Below are positions 21,577 to 31,073 of a stretch of DNA of 45,041 bases, piece by piece (positions within the stretch are counted from its first letter, which is position 1; the number at the start of each line of letters is the position of its first letter). The notes under the pieces were generated by a model, which ran no database searches, was not told the origin of the DNA, and saw nothing but the letters and a program-made list of their open reading frames with translations. The translations under genes and the position numbers were made by a program. The stretch is taken from contig DAVR01000038.1 of NCBI GenBank assembly GCA_002507545.1, forward strand, positions 1 through 45,041. Direction: 5' to 3'. The DNA is from Archaeoglobus sp. UBA230. Lineage in GTDB: Archaea > Halobacteriota > Archaeoglobi > Archaeoglobales > Archaeoglobaceae.

Positions 21577-22821
21577 GTGAAAATAGAGAGGCCAAGAGGA
21601 ACAAGGGATTTTCTGCCAGGTGAGATGGAGAAGAGGAGAGAAGTTGAGAGTAGGATGAGAAAGATCGCGGAAAGCTTTGGATACAGGGAAATCGCAACCC
21701 CTACATTCGAACATCTTGAACTTTTTACCCTGAAATCCGGAGAAGGGATAGTGGATGAAATGTATGTCTTTGCAGATAAATCTGGTAGAGAACTTGCATT
21801 GCGACCTGAACTGACCGCACCAGTTATGAGGATGTTCGTGAATGAATGCAGCGTCATGCCACGTCCGCTCAGGTTTTACTACTTTGCCAACTGCTTCAGA
21901 TACGAAAGGCCGCAAAAAGGTAGGTATAGGGAATTCTGGCAATTCGGTGTTGAGCTTATTGGTTCGGATTCATACCTCGCAGATGCTGAGGTCATAAATC
22001 TTGCTTACCAAATTCTTGAGAACCTTGGGCTGGAATTCGAACTTCAAGTCGGACATGTAGGTATTCTCAGATCCCTACTCAGCCCGCTTGGAAACGATAA
22101 AGCTTCGAAGATCATGAGGTTAGTGGACAAGGGGGATGAGGAGGGTTTGTTAGACTACATGGATGATATTGGGGTTGGACAGGATTTGAAAGAAAAAGTT
22201 CTGAGCATAATAGACCTGAAGGGCGATGAGGGAGTAATTGATGAGGCAAAGGAGCTGATTTCCTTTGATTTTACACACCTTGAAAATCTTTCCGGAATTC
22301 TGCATGAGCTTGGAGTTGAATTTGAGTTTAACCTTGGAATAGCAAGAGGACTTGATTACTACACTGGCGTTGTTTTCGAATGTTATGCAGAAGGACTTGG
22401 GGCACAAAAGCAGGTTTGTGGAGGGGGGAGTTACGAACTTTCGTCGCTTTTTGGAGGGCCAAAGGCACCATCAACGGGTTTTGCGATAGGATTTGACAGG
22501 GTTTGCGAGGTCTGCAATGTTAAGGCCAAAAAAGATGTAACAATTGCCGTAATCTCTCTTAGGGGATTTGAAAGCCACGCCTTCAGGATTGCAAACAGAA
22601 TTAGGGAAAAAGGGTTGAGAGTTGTTGTAGACGTTATGGGAAGGAGCTTAAAGAAGCAGATGAGTTTCGCAAGCGAGATAGGTGCTGATTATGCCGTTAT
22701 CATTGGCCCAGATGAGATTGAAAAGGGTGTTGTGACTGTTAAAAATATGGAAACGCAGGAACAGAAGACTTTGAGCGAAGAAGAGGCTATCACCACCTTT
22801 CTCTCCAGAACGAAGGGATGA
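21577..22821 (+). CDS. hisS: Histidyl-tRNA synthetase
   Basis: A class II aminoacyl-tRNA synthetase of 414 residues charging tRNA-His. Visible motifs: RGTRDFLPGEM at the N-terminus, motif 2 FRYERPQKGRYREFWQ, the His-specific LGIARGLDYYTG, motif 3 FAIGFDRV, and a C-terminal anticodon-binding domain. The start is GTG 21577, since the family begins right there. It converges on trkH with a 32-nt overlap of the coding ends. Confidence 0.96.
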   Translation: MKIERPRGTRDFLPGEMEKRREVESRMRKIAESFGYREIATPTFEHLELFTLKSGEGIVDEMYVFADKSGRELALRPELTAPVMRMFVNECSVMPRPLRFYYFANCFRYERPQKGRYREFWQFGVELIGSDSYLADAEVINLAYQILENLGLEFELQVGHVGILRSLLSPLGNDKASKIMRLVDKGDEEGLLDYMDDIGVGQDLKEKVLSIIDLKGDEGVIDEAKELISFDFTHLENLSGILHELGVEFEFNLGIARGLDYYTGVVFECYAEGLGAQKQVCGGGSYELSSLFGGPKAPSTGFAIGFDRVCEVCNVKAKKDVTIAVISLRGFESHAFRIANRIREKGLRVVVDVMGRSLKKQMSFASEIGADYAVIIGPDEIEKGVVTVKNMETQEQKTLSEEEAITTFLSRTKG

Positions 22822-24226
22822 AGAGGGAAACCACGGTGAATATCTCAAGCCTGCCGATCCACATGTTCATAGACAGTAATAGCTTAATACTCTCTGGAAA
22901 AGACGCGTAATTCTCTGATGCCCCTGCAAGTCCCATTCCCGGCCCAACGTTGCCGAGAGTTGCTGCTGTTGCTGACATCGAGGTTAGGATGTCGTAACCA
23001 ATAAGAGAAATGATGAGGGAGGAGATAGCGAAGATTAAAATGTAGAGAACAAAGAAGGCTGCAATATCATCAAGAACCTCCTTTTTTATTGCCTTTCCCT
23101 CAAATTTTACTGCTCTAACTGTTCTTGGCTCAGCAGCCCTCAGAATCTGCTGAATTGAATACTTCATGAGCAGGTAGACTCTCACGACCTTCATTCCTCC
23201 ACCAGTTGACCCACTCGACCCTCCGATAAACATCAGCATGAGGAGAACGAGTTTGGCTGAATCGCTCCAGCTATCGAAGTCTGCAGTTGTGTATCCGGTG
23301 GTGGTCATAATCGAAATGGATTGAAAGGTTGAGAAGCGAAACGAGTCGAGCAGGCTGTATTTGTCGAGATTGAGGATTGTGAGGGATAAGGATGCAATCA
23401 CAAGGAAGGCAACATATACTCTGAATTCGGAATTTCTCAGCATGGTAAAGTTTCCTCTAAAGGCAAAGTATATTAGTGCAAAGTTCATACCGCCGAGGAA
23501 TGCGAACAGAGCAATGACAGATTCTACGTAGGGATTTGAGAAATAAGCAATGCTCTCTGAATGTGTGGAGTATCCTCCAGTGGAGAGGGTTGTGAATGTG
23601 TGGTTTACGGCATCGAAAAGAGAAAGACCGAGAATGTAAAGGGCTGAAATTTCGAGAATTGTGAGAGTTAAATAGACCTTGTAGAGAGAAAGAGCGGTAT
23701 CCCTAATTCTTGGCTTTATTTTTGACAGTGTAACTCCCGGATACTCAGCCTGAAAGAGGACTGCACTCCTCCTCGCTACATTTGGAAAAATGGCGAGAAA
23801 AAGGACGATAATGCCCATACCACCTATCCACTGTGTCAGGCTCCTCCACAGGAGAAGGGATTTTGGAAGCTCCTCGGGAATCAGAACTGATGCTCCGGTA
23901 GTTGTGAAGCCCGACATGGACTCAAAGAATGCATCAATAGGAGGTATATGATGGGCAATGTAGGGGATAGCCCCAAACACCGACATCAGGAGCCAGATAA
24001 GAGCAACTATCGCAAAACTTTCTTTATGTCTGAGAGACTCAAACTCGCCCTTGGTTTTGAAAGCTTTGCTAAGGAAAAGTCCTGTTGATAAAGATAGGAG
24101 AGAAGCAAGAAGAAAGGGGAATACTGATTCATCGTAAATAAAGGCAACGATAAGTGGAAGTATGAAGGAGAGTGAAAACATTGAGAGAAGTTTTCCCAGA
24201 AAATTGAGCACGATTCTGATATTCAT
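22790..24226 (-). CDS. trkH: Trk potassium uptake protein TrkH
   Basis: A 478-residue membrane channel subunit for K+ uptake. About ten hydrophobic helices are visible, with the four pore-loop filter motifs expected: SGFTTTGASV, LSTGGYSTH, MTTTGYTT and AATLGNVGPG. It follows trkA by ATGA overlap, giving one operon. The last 32 nt overlap the end of hisS on the other strand. Confidence 0.93.
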   Translation of the reverse strand: MNIRIVLNFLGKLLSMFSLSFILPLIVAFIYDESVFPFLLASLLSLSTGLFLSKAFKTKGEFESLRHKESFAIVALIWLLMSVFGAIPYIAHHIPPIDAFFESMSGFTTTGASVLIPEELPKSLLLWRSLTQWIGGMGIIVLFLAIFPNVARRSAVLFQAEYPGVTLSKIKPRIRDTALSLYKVYLTLTILEISALYILGLSLFDAVNHTFTTLSTGGYSTHSESIAYFSNPYVESVIALFAFLGGMNFALIYFAFRGNFTMLRNSEFRVYVAFLVIASLSLTILNLDKYSLLDSFRFSTFQSISIMTTTGYTTADFDSWSDSAKLVLLMLMFIGGSSGSTGGGMKVVRVYLLMKYSIQQILRAAEPRTVRAVKFEGKAIKKEVLDDIAAFFVLYILIFAISSLIISLIGYDILTSMSATAATLGNVGPGMGLAGASENYASFPESIKLLLSMNMWIGRLEIFTVVSLFIPSFWRERW

Positions 24227-25533
24227 TCAAATATCTCCTCTATTTTCTCTATCTCGTCCCACCTCGCAAAAACCAGCAGCCTATCGTTTAGCTCCAGCCT
24301 TGTATCACCTCTTGGAATCAGACACTCCTCCCTCCTGACGACAGTTCCTATTATCGCATCTTCGGGCAGGTCAAGCTCTTTGAAGGACTTACCGACAAGT
24401 TTTGGATTCTTTACTACGACCTCTATCACCGCAGTCCCCTCAATTTCGGCGACAGTCTCTATCTGCATTCTTCTCAGCAGCTTGTTTACCTCGTGATATG
24501 TGACGCTTCTTGGATTCAAGGCTACATCCACCCCTACAGCCTCAAAAAGCTTGACATATTCTCTTTTCTCCACCTTTGCAATCGCCGTTCTTGCACCGAG
24601 ATTTTTTGATAGCAAGGATATTAGCAAGTTCTTTTCATCACTCTCAGTGGTGGCAACAACAGCATCTGATTTTCCGACCTCCTCTTCGACAAGAAACTCA
24701 AGGTCAGTTGCATCCCCACAAACGATCTTTACATTTTCGAGTTCTGCACTCAAGCTCTCGCACTTTTCCATACTCGACTCGATCAGCTTTACACTCATCC
24801 TACCTTTCCCGAGAATTCTGGCAATGTAGCTTCCAATTGTTCCAGCACCGAATATTACAACCCTTCTTGTCACGGGTGGACCAAACACACCCTTCAGAGC
24901 TTCGATGTCCTCGGTTCTACCCACAACCGCCACTCTATCTCCTGCCCTCAAGACTGTGTCACCTCTCGGAATCTCGATCTCACCGTTGCGGTAAACAGAC
25001 GTTATGATTACATTTGGAGGCAAATTCAAATCCCTTATCTTCGTCCCGTCTGCTCGCGAATTCTTCATAACCTGTAGCTCAATCATTTCGACCCTTCCAC
25101 CGCTGAAGGTCACGATTTCAATGGCACCCGGAATTCCGATGAGTCTCGCAGCTTCATGAGCTAAGGCAAGCTGTGGACAGAGAATGACATCAAAGCCAAG
25201 AGGGTGGTCTCTAACAATTGGTTTCTCCACATATTCAGGATTTTCAACTCTCACGATAACGTTCTTCGCTCCAACCTTTTTAGCAGCAAGTCCTGAGAGC
25301 AGGTTTGCCTCATCATTGCCAGTTACCGCAAGAAAAACGTCCGCTTTTTCAACTTCAGCCTCCTTCAAAATTTTTGAATTGGCTGCGTTACCTTGGATTG
25401 TTACAACATCAAGTTCAGATACTCTCTCGTATCTCGAATAGTCTTTTTCAATTACAATGACATCGTGATTCGATGCGAGGGACATGGCGAGGCTGTATCC
25501 AACCTCACCTGCACCCGCAATCACTATTCGCAT
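24223..25533 (-). CDS. trkA: Trk potassium transport NAD-binding protein TrkA
   Basis: A 436-residue regulator of TrkH with two tandem RCK modules. Each has an NAD-binding Rossmann loop (IAGAGEVGYSLA at the N-terminus, IFGAGTIGSYIA near residue 226) followed by a TrkA-C domain. It gates the K+ channel in response to nucleotides. It lies directly upstream of trkH with overlapping codons. Confidence 0.94.
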   Translation of the reverse strand: MRIVIAGAGEVGYSLAMSLASNHDVIVIEKDYSRYERVSELDVVTIQGNAANSKILKEAEVEKADVFLAVTGNDEANLLSGLAAKKVGAKNVIVRVENPEYVEKPIVRDHPLGFDVILCPQLALAHEAARLIGIPGAIEIVTFSGGRVEMIELQVMKNSRADGTKIRDLNLPPNVIITSVYRNGEIEIPRGDTVLRAGDRVAVVGRTEDIEALKGVFGPPVTRRVVIFGAGTIGSYIARILGKGRMSVKLIESSMEKCESLSAELENVKIVCGDATDLEFLVEEEVGKSDAVVATTESDEKNLLISLLSKNLGARTAIAKVEKREYVKLFEAVGVDVALNPRSVTYHEVNKLLRRMQIETVAEIEGTAVIEVVVKNPKLVGKSFKELDLPEDAIIGTVVRREECLIPRGDTRLELNDRLLVFARWDEIEKIEEIFE

Positions 25534-25558
25534 ATCTCCACCCGATTGAGTCGGCTTA

Positions 25559-26593
25559 TTAACCTTTTATGTTGAATCTCAGAAGTGCAGCTATACCTCC
25601 AAGGCTCATCAATCTTTTACCCGGCTCGAATTCTGTGCTCATTATCACAACCTTTCCACCAGACTCCTCCACTTCCTTCAGCAAGTCGTCAATGTCCCAC
25701 TTCTCCCTCTCTTCCAGCAAAAATTCATCGGCAACAAGCAAAACCTCAATCGCTCTGTAGTTGTGTGCTTCTCTAACCTCATCAAGTCCGTAAGCAACCC
25801 TATCGTCTTTGGCAATCCCTTCAAGCAGTTTGTCTATATACTCTGCTTCCTCTGCGAGCCTTATCTCGCCAACAATTTTGTCCACAACTCTCCTTTTCAG
25901 TATCTCAATGAACCCTCTTGAGCCGGTTGAGGAGGTGTCAACGACAATGGCCTTTTTCGCCGTTTCTGGATGTCTATCCTTCAAAAAATCAAGAAAGTCG
26001 TTCTTCGCAAATCCGGGCCCTGCAATGATAAGATACCTGAAATCAATGTTCTCCAGTTTTGCCGCAACCTCTCCAAAAAACTCTTTCCTGCTGTCTCCCA
26101 TCCCCTTGCCGTAGCCCATTCTTTCCTCGAAAATCTCCTCCACCCCCCACTGCTTTAAAACTCCTGCAACCGCGTAACCCTCCTCAATGGTGAGCATCAC
26201 GATTTCTGGACGGTTTGAGTCTTCGACTGCCTTTCTTAACCTTTCAAGCTGTTCATTCTTCCATTTCTTGATTATGCTAAGCTCCTTGCCTGTGGTGATG
26301 TTTAAGGTGTGATAACCGGATTCATCAATTCCCGCTACTATTCTGCCGGAAATCCTCAAACGGTTGGCGAACTTGTGGAACTCTACCTTCTCCACTTCAA
26401 TGCCCAATCTTACAGTGATCATCTCCTTGTCGCTTCTCAGCTTGTCGCTGCTCTGACTTGCTCTCTTGGTGGTGGCAAACACTATGTCTCCCTTCTCGAT
26501 TATAAACCTGAGATGCCATAAATCGTCGAGGGTTTCTGGAATAAGCTTTATCTCCCCCTCGTTACCCCTTAGATTCTCTTCAACAATCTGCAC
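25559..26593 (-). CDS. pelA: Pelota (Dom34), ribosome rescue factor
   Basis: A 344-residue archaeal Pelota, which with ABCE1 and aEF1A splits stalled ribosomes and substitutes for RF1-like release in no-go decay. The N-terminal Sm-like domain (GEIKLIPETLDDLWHLR) and the central eRF1-like domain (AGPGFAKNDFLDFL, VVDTSSTGSRGF) are evident, followed by the L7Ae-like domain. The start is GTG 26593, because upstream residues are not conserved and this is the family length. Confidence 0.93.
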   Translation of the reverse strand: MQIVEENLRGNEGEIKLIPETLDDLWHLRFIIEKGDIVFATTKRASQSSDKLRSDKEMITVRLGIEVEKVEFHKFANRLRISGRIVAGIDESGYHTLNITTGKELSIIKKWKNEQLERLRKAVEDSNRPEIVMLTIEEGYAVAGVLKQWGVEEIFEERMGYGKGMGDSRKEFFGEVAAKLENIDFRYLIIAGPGFAKNDFLDFLKDRHPETAKKAIVVDTSSTGSRGFIEILKRRVVDKIVGEIRLAEEAEYIDKLLEGIAKDDRVAYGLDEVREAHNYRAIEVLLVADEFLLEEREKWDIDDLLKEVEESGGKVVIMSTEFEPGKRLMSLGGIAALLRFNIKG

Positions 26594-26640
26594 ATCAAGG
26601 GTTGGATTACAGTTTTTAAAAGTGTTAGCGTAGTAGTTTT

Positions 26641-27534
26641 GTGATAGATGAGGGGAGGGTGGAAGAGTTTGCAAGGATTGTGAGGAGGCTAAGATACCAG
26701 CCAATCTCGTTTGACAACCTCGAGCTGTTTCCGGAGCCTGATGGTTTTATCTATCCAAACTATATCTTTTTCATGGTTGCGATAGACCACAGGACGGGCT
26801 TTGATGATGTTGACTTCAAGTATCACGGCTCCGATCTGCTTTTTTATCTGGCAAGAAAAAAGCAGGCTGAAGCTCCAGATTTTTTCACAGCTAAAAACCT
26901 CGTCAAGGTTAACATTGGGGAGTTGAGGCGTGTTTTCACCTTTGAGGGAAAGGAAGTCAGCAGGCTGGAGGAAAGGGTTTACCTTCTTAGGGATTGCGCA
27001 AAGAAGCTTCTTGAGATTTATCAGGGAGATTTCATGAACCTCCTTCACCGCTCAGGTTTCAGGGCAGAGAGGATTCGAGAGAGGTTGAAGATGTTCAGGG
27101 CTTACGAGGACCCTTTGATGAAGAAAAGCTTTTTGCTACTAAAAATCCTGAAGAGGCAGGGTTTCGGGATTGAGGGAAGGTTTGAGTTTCCTGTAGATAG
27201 TGTGCTCGTCAGATTGGCAATCTCGTCCAGAATAATCAAACCGGAAAAGGAAGTGATGAAGAAGATCGAGGCTGGAGTGATGCTGGATGAGAAAGAGACG
27301 GAATTGCTGAGAAGGCAAACGCAAAAAGCACTGCTGATGGTTTCCGAAAAAGCCGGAGTTGAGCCGGATGTGCTCGACGATGTGCTTTGGACTTACGGCA
27401 GGGAGCTTGACGCAGAAAACATCAAAACACCGCTGGATGAAAGGGTTGATGAGAGCGCGTTGAGGGATTTTGTTGGGCTTGTGCGGGAGGGATTGGTGAG
27501 AAAAATTAAGTTTCCTTCGAGCTGGTATTTTTGA
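26641..27534 (+). CDS. Conserved helical protein, Qng1 (DUF2419)-like
   Basis: A 297-residue protein starting at GTG 26641, divergent from pelA. The order AIDHRTGFDD, HGSDLLFYLARKKQ, RLEERVYLLRDCAKKLLEIY and LKMFRAYEDPLMKKSFLLLK resembles queuosine-salvage glycosidases of the DUF2419/Qng1 family and, more loosely, helix-hairpin-helix DNA glycosylases. No membrane segment is present. The similarity is by pattern only and the substrate is unknown. Archaea mostly use archaeosine, so a related tRNA or DNA base function is conceivable. Confidence 0.4.
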   Translation: MIDEGRVEEFARIVRRLRYQPISFDNLELFPEPDGFIYPNYIFFMVAIDHRTGFDDVDFKYHGSDLLFYLARKKQAEAPDFFTAKNLVKVNIGELRRVFTFEGKEVSRLEERVYLLRDCAKKLLEIYQGDFMNLLHRSGFRAERIRERLKMFRAYEDPLMKKSFLLLKILKRQGFGIEGRFEFPVDSVLVRLAISSRIIKPEKEVMKKIEAGVMLDEKETELLRRQTQKALLMVSEKAGVEPDVLDDVLWTYGRELDAENIKTPLDERVDESALRDFVGLVREGLVRKIKFPSSWYF

Positions 27535-27710
27535 GTGTTCAAATTGAGACTTGAATTCGTCAGGCTTTACGTGAGATGGGTTAAATCCGTCCCGAACAGG
27601 GTTTGAAGTGAGCAACAGGCTTTTTTGTGAACAGTCTGATTGAAAGCAGTAAAAACATCATGATGTCTCCAGTAGGTATTTGGAGATGAAGGAGAGGGTG
27701 AGAAGAAGAA
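27535..27710 (+). pseudogene. Frameshifted remnant of a small archaeal protein
   Basis: Directly after the preceding stop, GTG 27535 starts a frame reading FKLRLEFVRLYVRWVKSVP and ending at an early TGA, apparently where Trp stood. The same frame continues SEQQAFL. A shifted frame then reads VNSLIESSKNI, and another SSRYLEMKERV. Joined, these resemble the small archaeal proteins of the WVKSVPNxVW type. One stop and at least two frameshifts imply decay. The rest of the gap to 27831 holds a TATA-like AATATTAAATAG at about 27771, the probable kinase promoter. Confidence 0.4.
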
Positions 27711-27831
27711 AAATGTCTGCAAATCTCTTTTACAAAGCAATTCGAAAGAGAAGATTTAAGTCACCTAATTGCAATATTAAATAGTTGGAATAGCTCATGG
27801 AGTCTAAACCCAACTCCTGAAGGGAGGGCGG

Positions 27832-30570
27832 ATGAAGATAAAAATTGAGGTTTCAAGCGGGCAAAACAGGAAATTGCTCGTAGATTTTCTTTCAGATAGG
27901 TATGAGATCGTAAATGAAGATTTCGATCTGCTCATCGTTGATAGTGTAAGGCTGAAGCAGAGATGGGGGGAAATTGAGAGGTTGAAGAATAAAAGCAGAG
28001 AATTTCTGCCAGTTTTGCTGATAACAACGAGAGAGGACATTGAGCTTGCAAAAGAGCATATCTGGAAAAGAGTTGATGAGGTGGTTGTTGAACCGGTGGA
28101 GAAGATTGAGCTTCTCACAAGAATAGAAATTCTGCTAAGGGCGAGAAAGCAAGCTCTGGAATTGAGAAAGTACGCTGAAATGCTTGAGCTCGGACTGCTT
28201 TTCGAATCAATCGGACATCCGGTTGTTGTCATCAGCCCGGATTTTGAGATACTCTATGCAAATAGAACTGCGAAGGAGTTGTTGAAGGATAAGGGGATTT
28301 CAAAGATTGAGGGGGAAAAGTGCTACAGAGTTTTTCATGGAAGGGATGAGCCGGCAGAGAACTGCCCATGTTTGGGGGCTTTGAAAAATGGAGAGTTTAG
28401 GGCAGAAGAAATGGAAGTGGAGACACTTGGCGGAACGTATCTTGTATCCGTCACTCCCGTTTATCGAGAGGGTAAACTTGAGAAGATAATACACATCGCT
28501 GTTGACATAACAGAATTAAAGGAAGCAAGGAAGCGAATTGAAATGCTCTATAAAGCAAACAGAATTATGCACGAAGTAGAAAGAGCGATTCTTTCAGCAG
28601 AAGATGTTAGTGGAATTCTGAAGACAGTCACAAAGAGGCTTTCAGAGCTTTTACCGCTTAAAGGAACCGGGATAACCCTGTTTGAGGATGGGAAAGCGAA
28701 GGTTGTCGCTGTTAAAGGATCAGAGATTTTCAGAGAGGGGGATGTTTTGAACTTTAAAAAGCTTGAAGAGGTTGTGAAAGTTCTGGGTGCTGGAAAGCCG
28801 TGGGTTGTGAACAGAATTAAAGGGGAAACGGAAGGAGAGAAACTTCTGATGAGGGAAGGGATAAAATCCTTTGCCCTCATACCGATAATTGCCGATGATT
28901 TGCTCGGTTCGATAAATCTCGCGTCCATTAAGGAAAATGCCTTTACCGGTGAAATGATTGAAATACTGCAGGAAGTGGCTCAATCAGTTGCTCTTGCTGT
29001 AAGAAGCACTCAAATCAGAAGAAAGCTCGAAGAAAGTGAAGAGATGTTCAGAAAGCTGGCAGAAAATGCACAGGTTGGTGTTGACATAATCCAGAATGAT
29101 GTCTTTATTTACGTCAACAGAAAATTTGCAGAGATGCTGGGATACAAGCCGGAAGAACTGATTGGGAGGAATCCAGCGGAATTCATTCATCCAGAGGACA
29201 GAGAAGTTTACGAGAGGTATTACAGGGAAAGGGTGAGCGGGAAGAAAGATCATGTAAATTACAAGCTGAGGATCGTCAGAAGAGATGGAAAAACAAGAAT
29301 TCTGGACGCTTATGGGTCGAGGGTTGAAGTTGAAGGAAAGCCTGCGGTCGTTGGGATTTCTGTTGATGTGACTGAAGAGGAGAAAATGAAGGAGGAGCTT
29401 GAAAACTACGCTAAGAACCTCGAAAGAATGATTAAGGAAAGAACTAAACAGCTCGCTGAAAGTGAGGCGAGATACAGAAGTCTTGTGGAATCCCCCATCG
29501 TTGCCTTCTGGGAAGCGGATGCCAGTGGAGTTTTCACCTTCGTAAACGACAGACTGCTTGAGATGTCTGGATACACGAGAGACGAGGTTGTTGGAAAGAT
29601 GACAATGTTTGACCCAATAGCGCCAGAACTCAGAGAGTGGCTGGCTGAAAGGATAAGACTTCATAAGGAAAGAAAGCTATTTGCTGATGTTGTTGAGGCG
29701 GAGCTAATCAGAAAGGATGGTTCTCGCTTCCATGTTCTCGTCTCCCCCTCGCCAATTTATGATGAGAGAGGAAATCTGGTTAAAATTGTGGGAGCGATGA
29801 TAGATATAACGGACAGGAAGAGGGCTGAAGAGAGGCTTAAGCAGACTCTTGAAGAGCTGAAGAGGGTAAATGAAGAACTTGAAACTTATGTTAATGCAAT
29901 CTCTCACGACTTGAAAGCCCCACTCCGCAACCTTCAGGGCTATGTAACAGCGATGTTGGAAGATTATGGAGAGAAGGTTGATGAAGGGATGAAGTTCTAT
30001 CTCAGCAGAATTGACAGGCTCGCTGAAAGAATGGATTCGCTTGTAAATGATCTACTCGAATATGCAAGAATATCAAAGCATTCCCTTACTACAACCAGAG
30101 TTGATGTCAGCTCGGTAATTAAAGATGTTCTTGAGCATCTCGAGGATGAGATCCACAGTAAGGATGCGAAAATTGAGATTGCCGAGATGCATCCTGTTAA
30201 AGGAGACAGGAAGCTACTTTTCACCATCATGCTCAATCTGATCTCCAACGCCCTCAAGTTTGTAGAGAAAGATGTGAAACCTGAAATAAAAATATGGAGT
30301 GAGAGAATAAACGGGAGAGTCAGAATTTTTGTAAGGGACAACGGAATAGGTATACCGGAACAGTATCACGAGAGGATATTCAACATATTTGAAAGACTGC
30401 ACGGCGAGGAAGTTTATCCCGGCACAGGCGTTGGGCTGGCGATTGTGAAAAAGGCAGTTGAGATTATTGGAGGTGAAGTTGGTCTGCAATCCAGAGTGGG
30501 GGAAGGCTCAACCTTCTGGATTGAGCTGGAGGTGTGGGAGGATGGAAATGGAGAGAATACTTCTGGTTGA
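27832..30570 (+). CDS. Multi-PAS sensor histidine kinase
   Basis: A 912-residue soluble kinase with no transmembrane segment. Order: a receiver-like N-terminus (about 1-105) lacking the acidic pocket and catalytic Lys; PAS (about 118-235); GAF (about 245-400); PAS (about 405-525); coiled link; PAS (about 540-665); HisKA with His692 in ISHDLKAPLRN; and HATPase with NLISNALKF, DNGIGIPE and GTGVGLAIVKKA. It would phosphorylate the response regulator encoded just downstream, whose start overlaps its 3' end by 29 nt. The cytoplasmic signal is unknown. Confidence 0.92.
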   Translation: MKIKIEVSSGQNRKLLVDFLSDRYEIVNEDFDLLIVDSVRLKQRWGEIERLKNKSREFLPVLLITTREDIELAKEHIWKRVDEVVVEPVEKIELLTRIEILLRARKQALELRKYAEMLELGLLFESIGHPVVVISPDFEILYANRTAKELLKDKGISKIEGEKCYRVFHGRDEPAENCPCLGALKNGEFRAEEMEVETLGGTYLVSVTPVYREGKLEKIIHIAVDITELKEARKRIEMLYKANRIMHEVERAILSAEDVSGILKTVTKRLSELLPLKGTGITLFEDGKAKVVAVKGSEIFREGDVLNFKKLEEVVKVLGAGKPWVVNRIKGETEGEKLLMREGIKSFALIPIIADDLLGSINLASIKENAFTGEMIEILQEVAQSVALAVRSTQIRRKLEESEEMFRKLAENAQVGVDIIQNDVFIYVNRKFAEMLGYKPEELIGRNPAEFIHPEDREVYERYYRERVSGKKDHVNYKLRIVRRDGKTRILDAYGSRVEVEGKPAVVGISVDVTEEEKMKEELENYAKNLERMIKERTKQLAESEARYRSLVESPIVAFWEADASGVFTFVNDRLLEMSGYTRDEVVGKMTMFDPIAPELREWLAERIRLHKERKLFADVVEAELIRKDGSRFHVLVSPSPIYDERGNLVKIVGAMIDITDRKRAEERLKQTLEELKRVNEELETYVNAISHDLKAPLRNLQGYVTAMLEDYGEKVDEGMKFYLSRIDRLAERMDSLVNDLLEYARISKHSLTTTRVDVSSVIKDVLEHLEDEIHSKDAKIEIAEMHPVKGDRKLLFTIMLNLISNALKFVEKDVKPEIKIWSERINGRVRIFVRDNGIGIPEQYHERIFNIFERLHGEEVYPGTGVGLAIVKKAVEIIGGEVGLQSRVGEGSTFWIELEVWEDGNGENTSG

Positions 30571-30949
30571 GGATAACACGGATGACATATTCATGGTAAG
30601 GAAGGCATTCCAGAAGGCTGGAATAGTCAACCCTCTGGATGTTGTGAATGATGGGGAGAAGGCTATTGAATATTTGAGGAGCAACACCCCTGTAATAATC
30701 CTGCTCGACCTCAAGCTACCAAAAATCTCAGGTTTTGAAGTGCTGAAGTGGATTAAATCGAGAGAGAGGCTGAAAAGGATTCCCGTTATTGTGCTCGCCT
30801 CATCAAGAAACGGAGAGGATATAAACAGAGCCTATGATCTGGGAGCAAACTCCTATATTACAAAACCTGTTCGCTTCGAGGATTTACTGAATCTCAGCAA
30901 ACATATAAATATTTACTGGTTAATGTTAAATGAGAGACCCGAGGTTTGA
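30542..30949 (+). CDS. Single-domain response regulator (Rcp1-like)
   Basis: A 135-residue receiver domain without an output domain. The acidic pocket LLVEDNTDD at the N-terminus, phospho-acceptor Asp56 in ILLDLKLPKISG, Ser/Thr switch VLASSRNGED and catalytic Lys in YITKPVRFEDL are all present. Such Rcp1-type regulators act by protein contact. It starts within the kinase gene. Its last 90 nt form part of the direct duplication that brackets the toxin-antitoxin pair. Confidence 0.9.
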   Translation: MEMERILLVEDNTDDIFMVRKAFQKAGIVNPLDVVNDGEKAIEYLRSNTPVIILLDLKLPKISGFEVLKWIKSRERLKRIPVIVLASSRNGEDINRAYDLGANSYITKPVRFEDLLNLSKHINIYWLMLNERPEV

Positions 30950-31008
30950 AAGAATGAGATTGTTGATAGCTGACGAATCCTGATGACAGGCATCTGGCAA
31001 AACACTTG
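30855..31008 (+). repeat. Direct duplication, left copy
   Basis: Bases 30861-30973 are identical to 31759-31871 (113 bp, offset 898 bp). Weaker similarity, with small indels, continues to the AAAACACTT at about 31000. This copy holds the true 3' end of the response regulator and a truncated start of the REC-PAS-GAF gene (ATG 30930), which now hits a stop after about 15 codons. Confidence 0.85.
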
Positions 31009-31046
31009 CCTGTTGCATACTCCCCTCCTCAAACTGACGGAAGTTT

Positions 31047-31070
31047 TTAAATACACTTAAATACACTTAT
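31047..31070 (+). promoter_or_regulatory. Tandem 10-bp repeat at the toxin-antitoxin promoter
   Basis: TTAAATACAC occurs twice in perfect tandem (31047-31056, 31057-31066) followed by TTAT, 8 nt before the antitoxin ATG. It looks like an overlapping TATA box and operator, suitable for autorepression by a VapB-type protein. Confidence 0.5.
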
Positions 31071-31073
31071 GTT

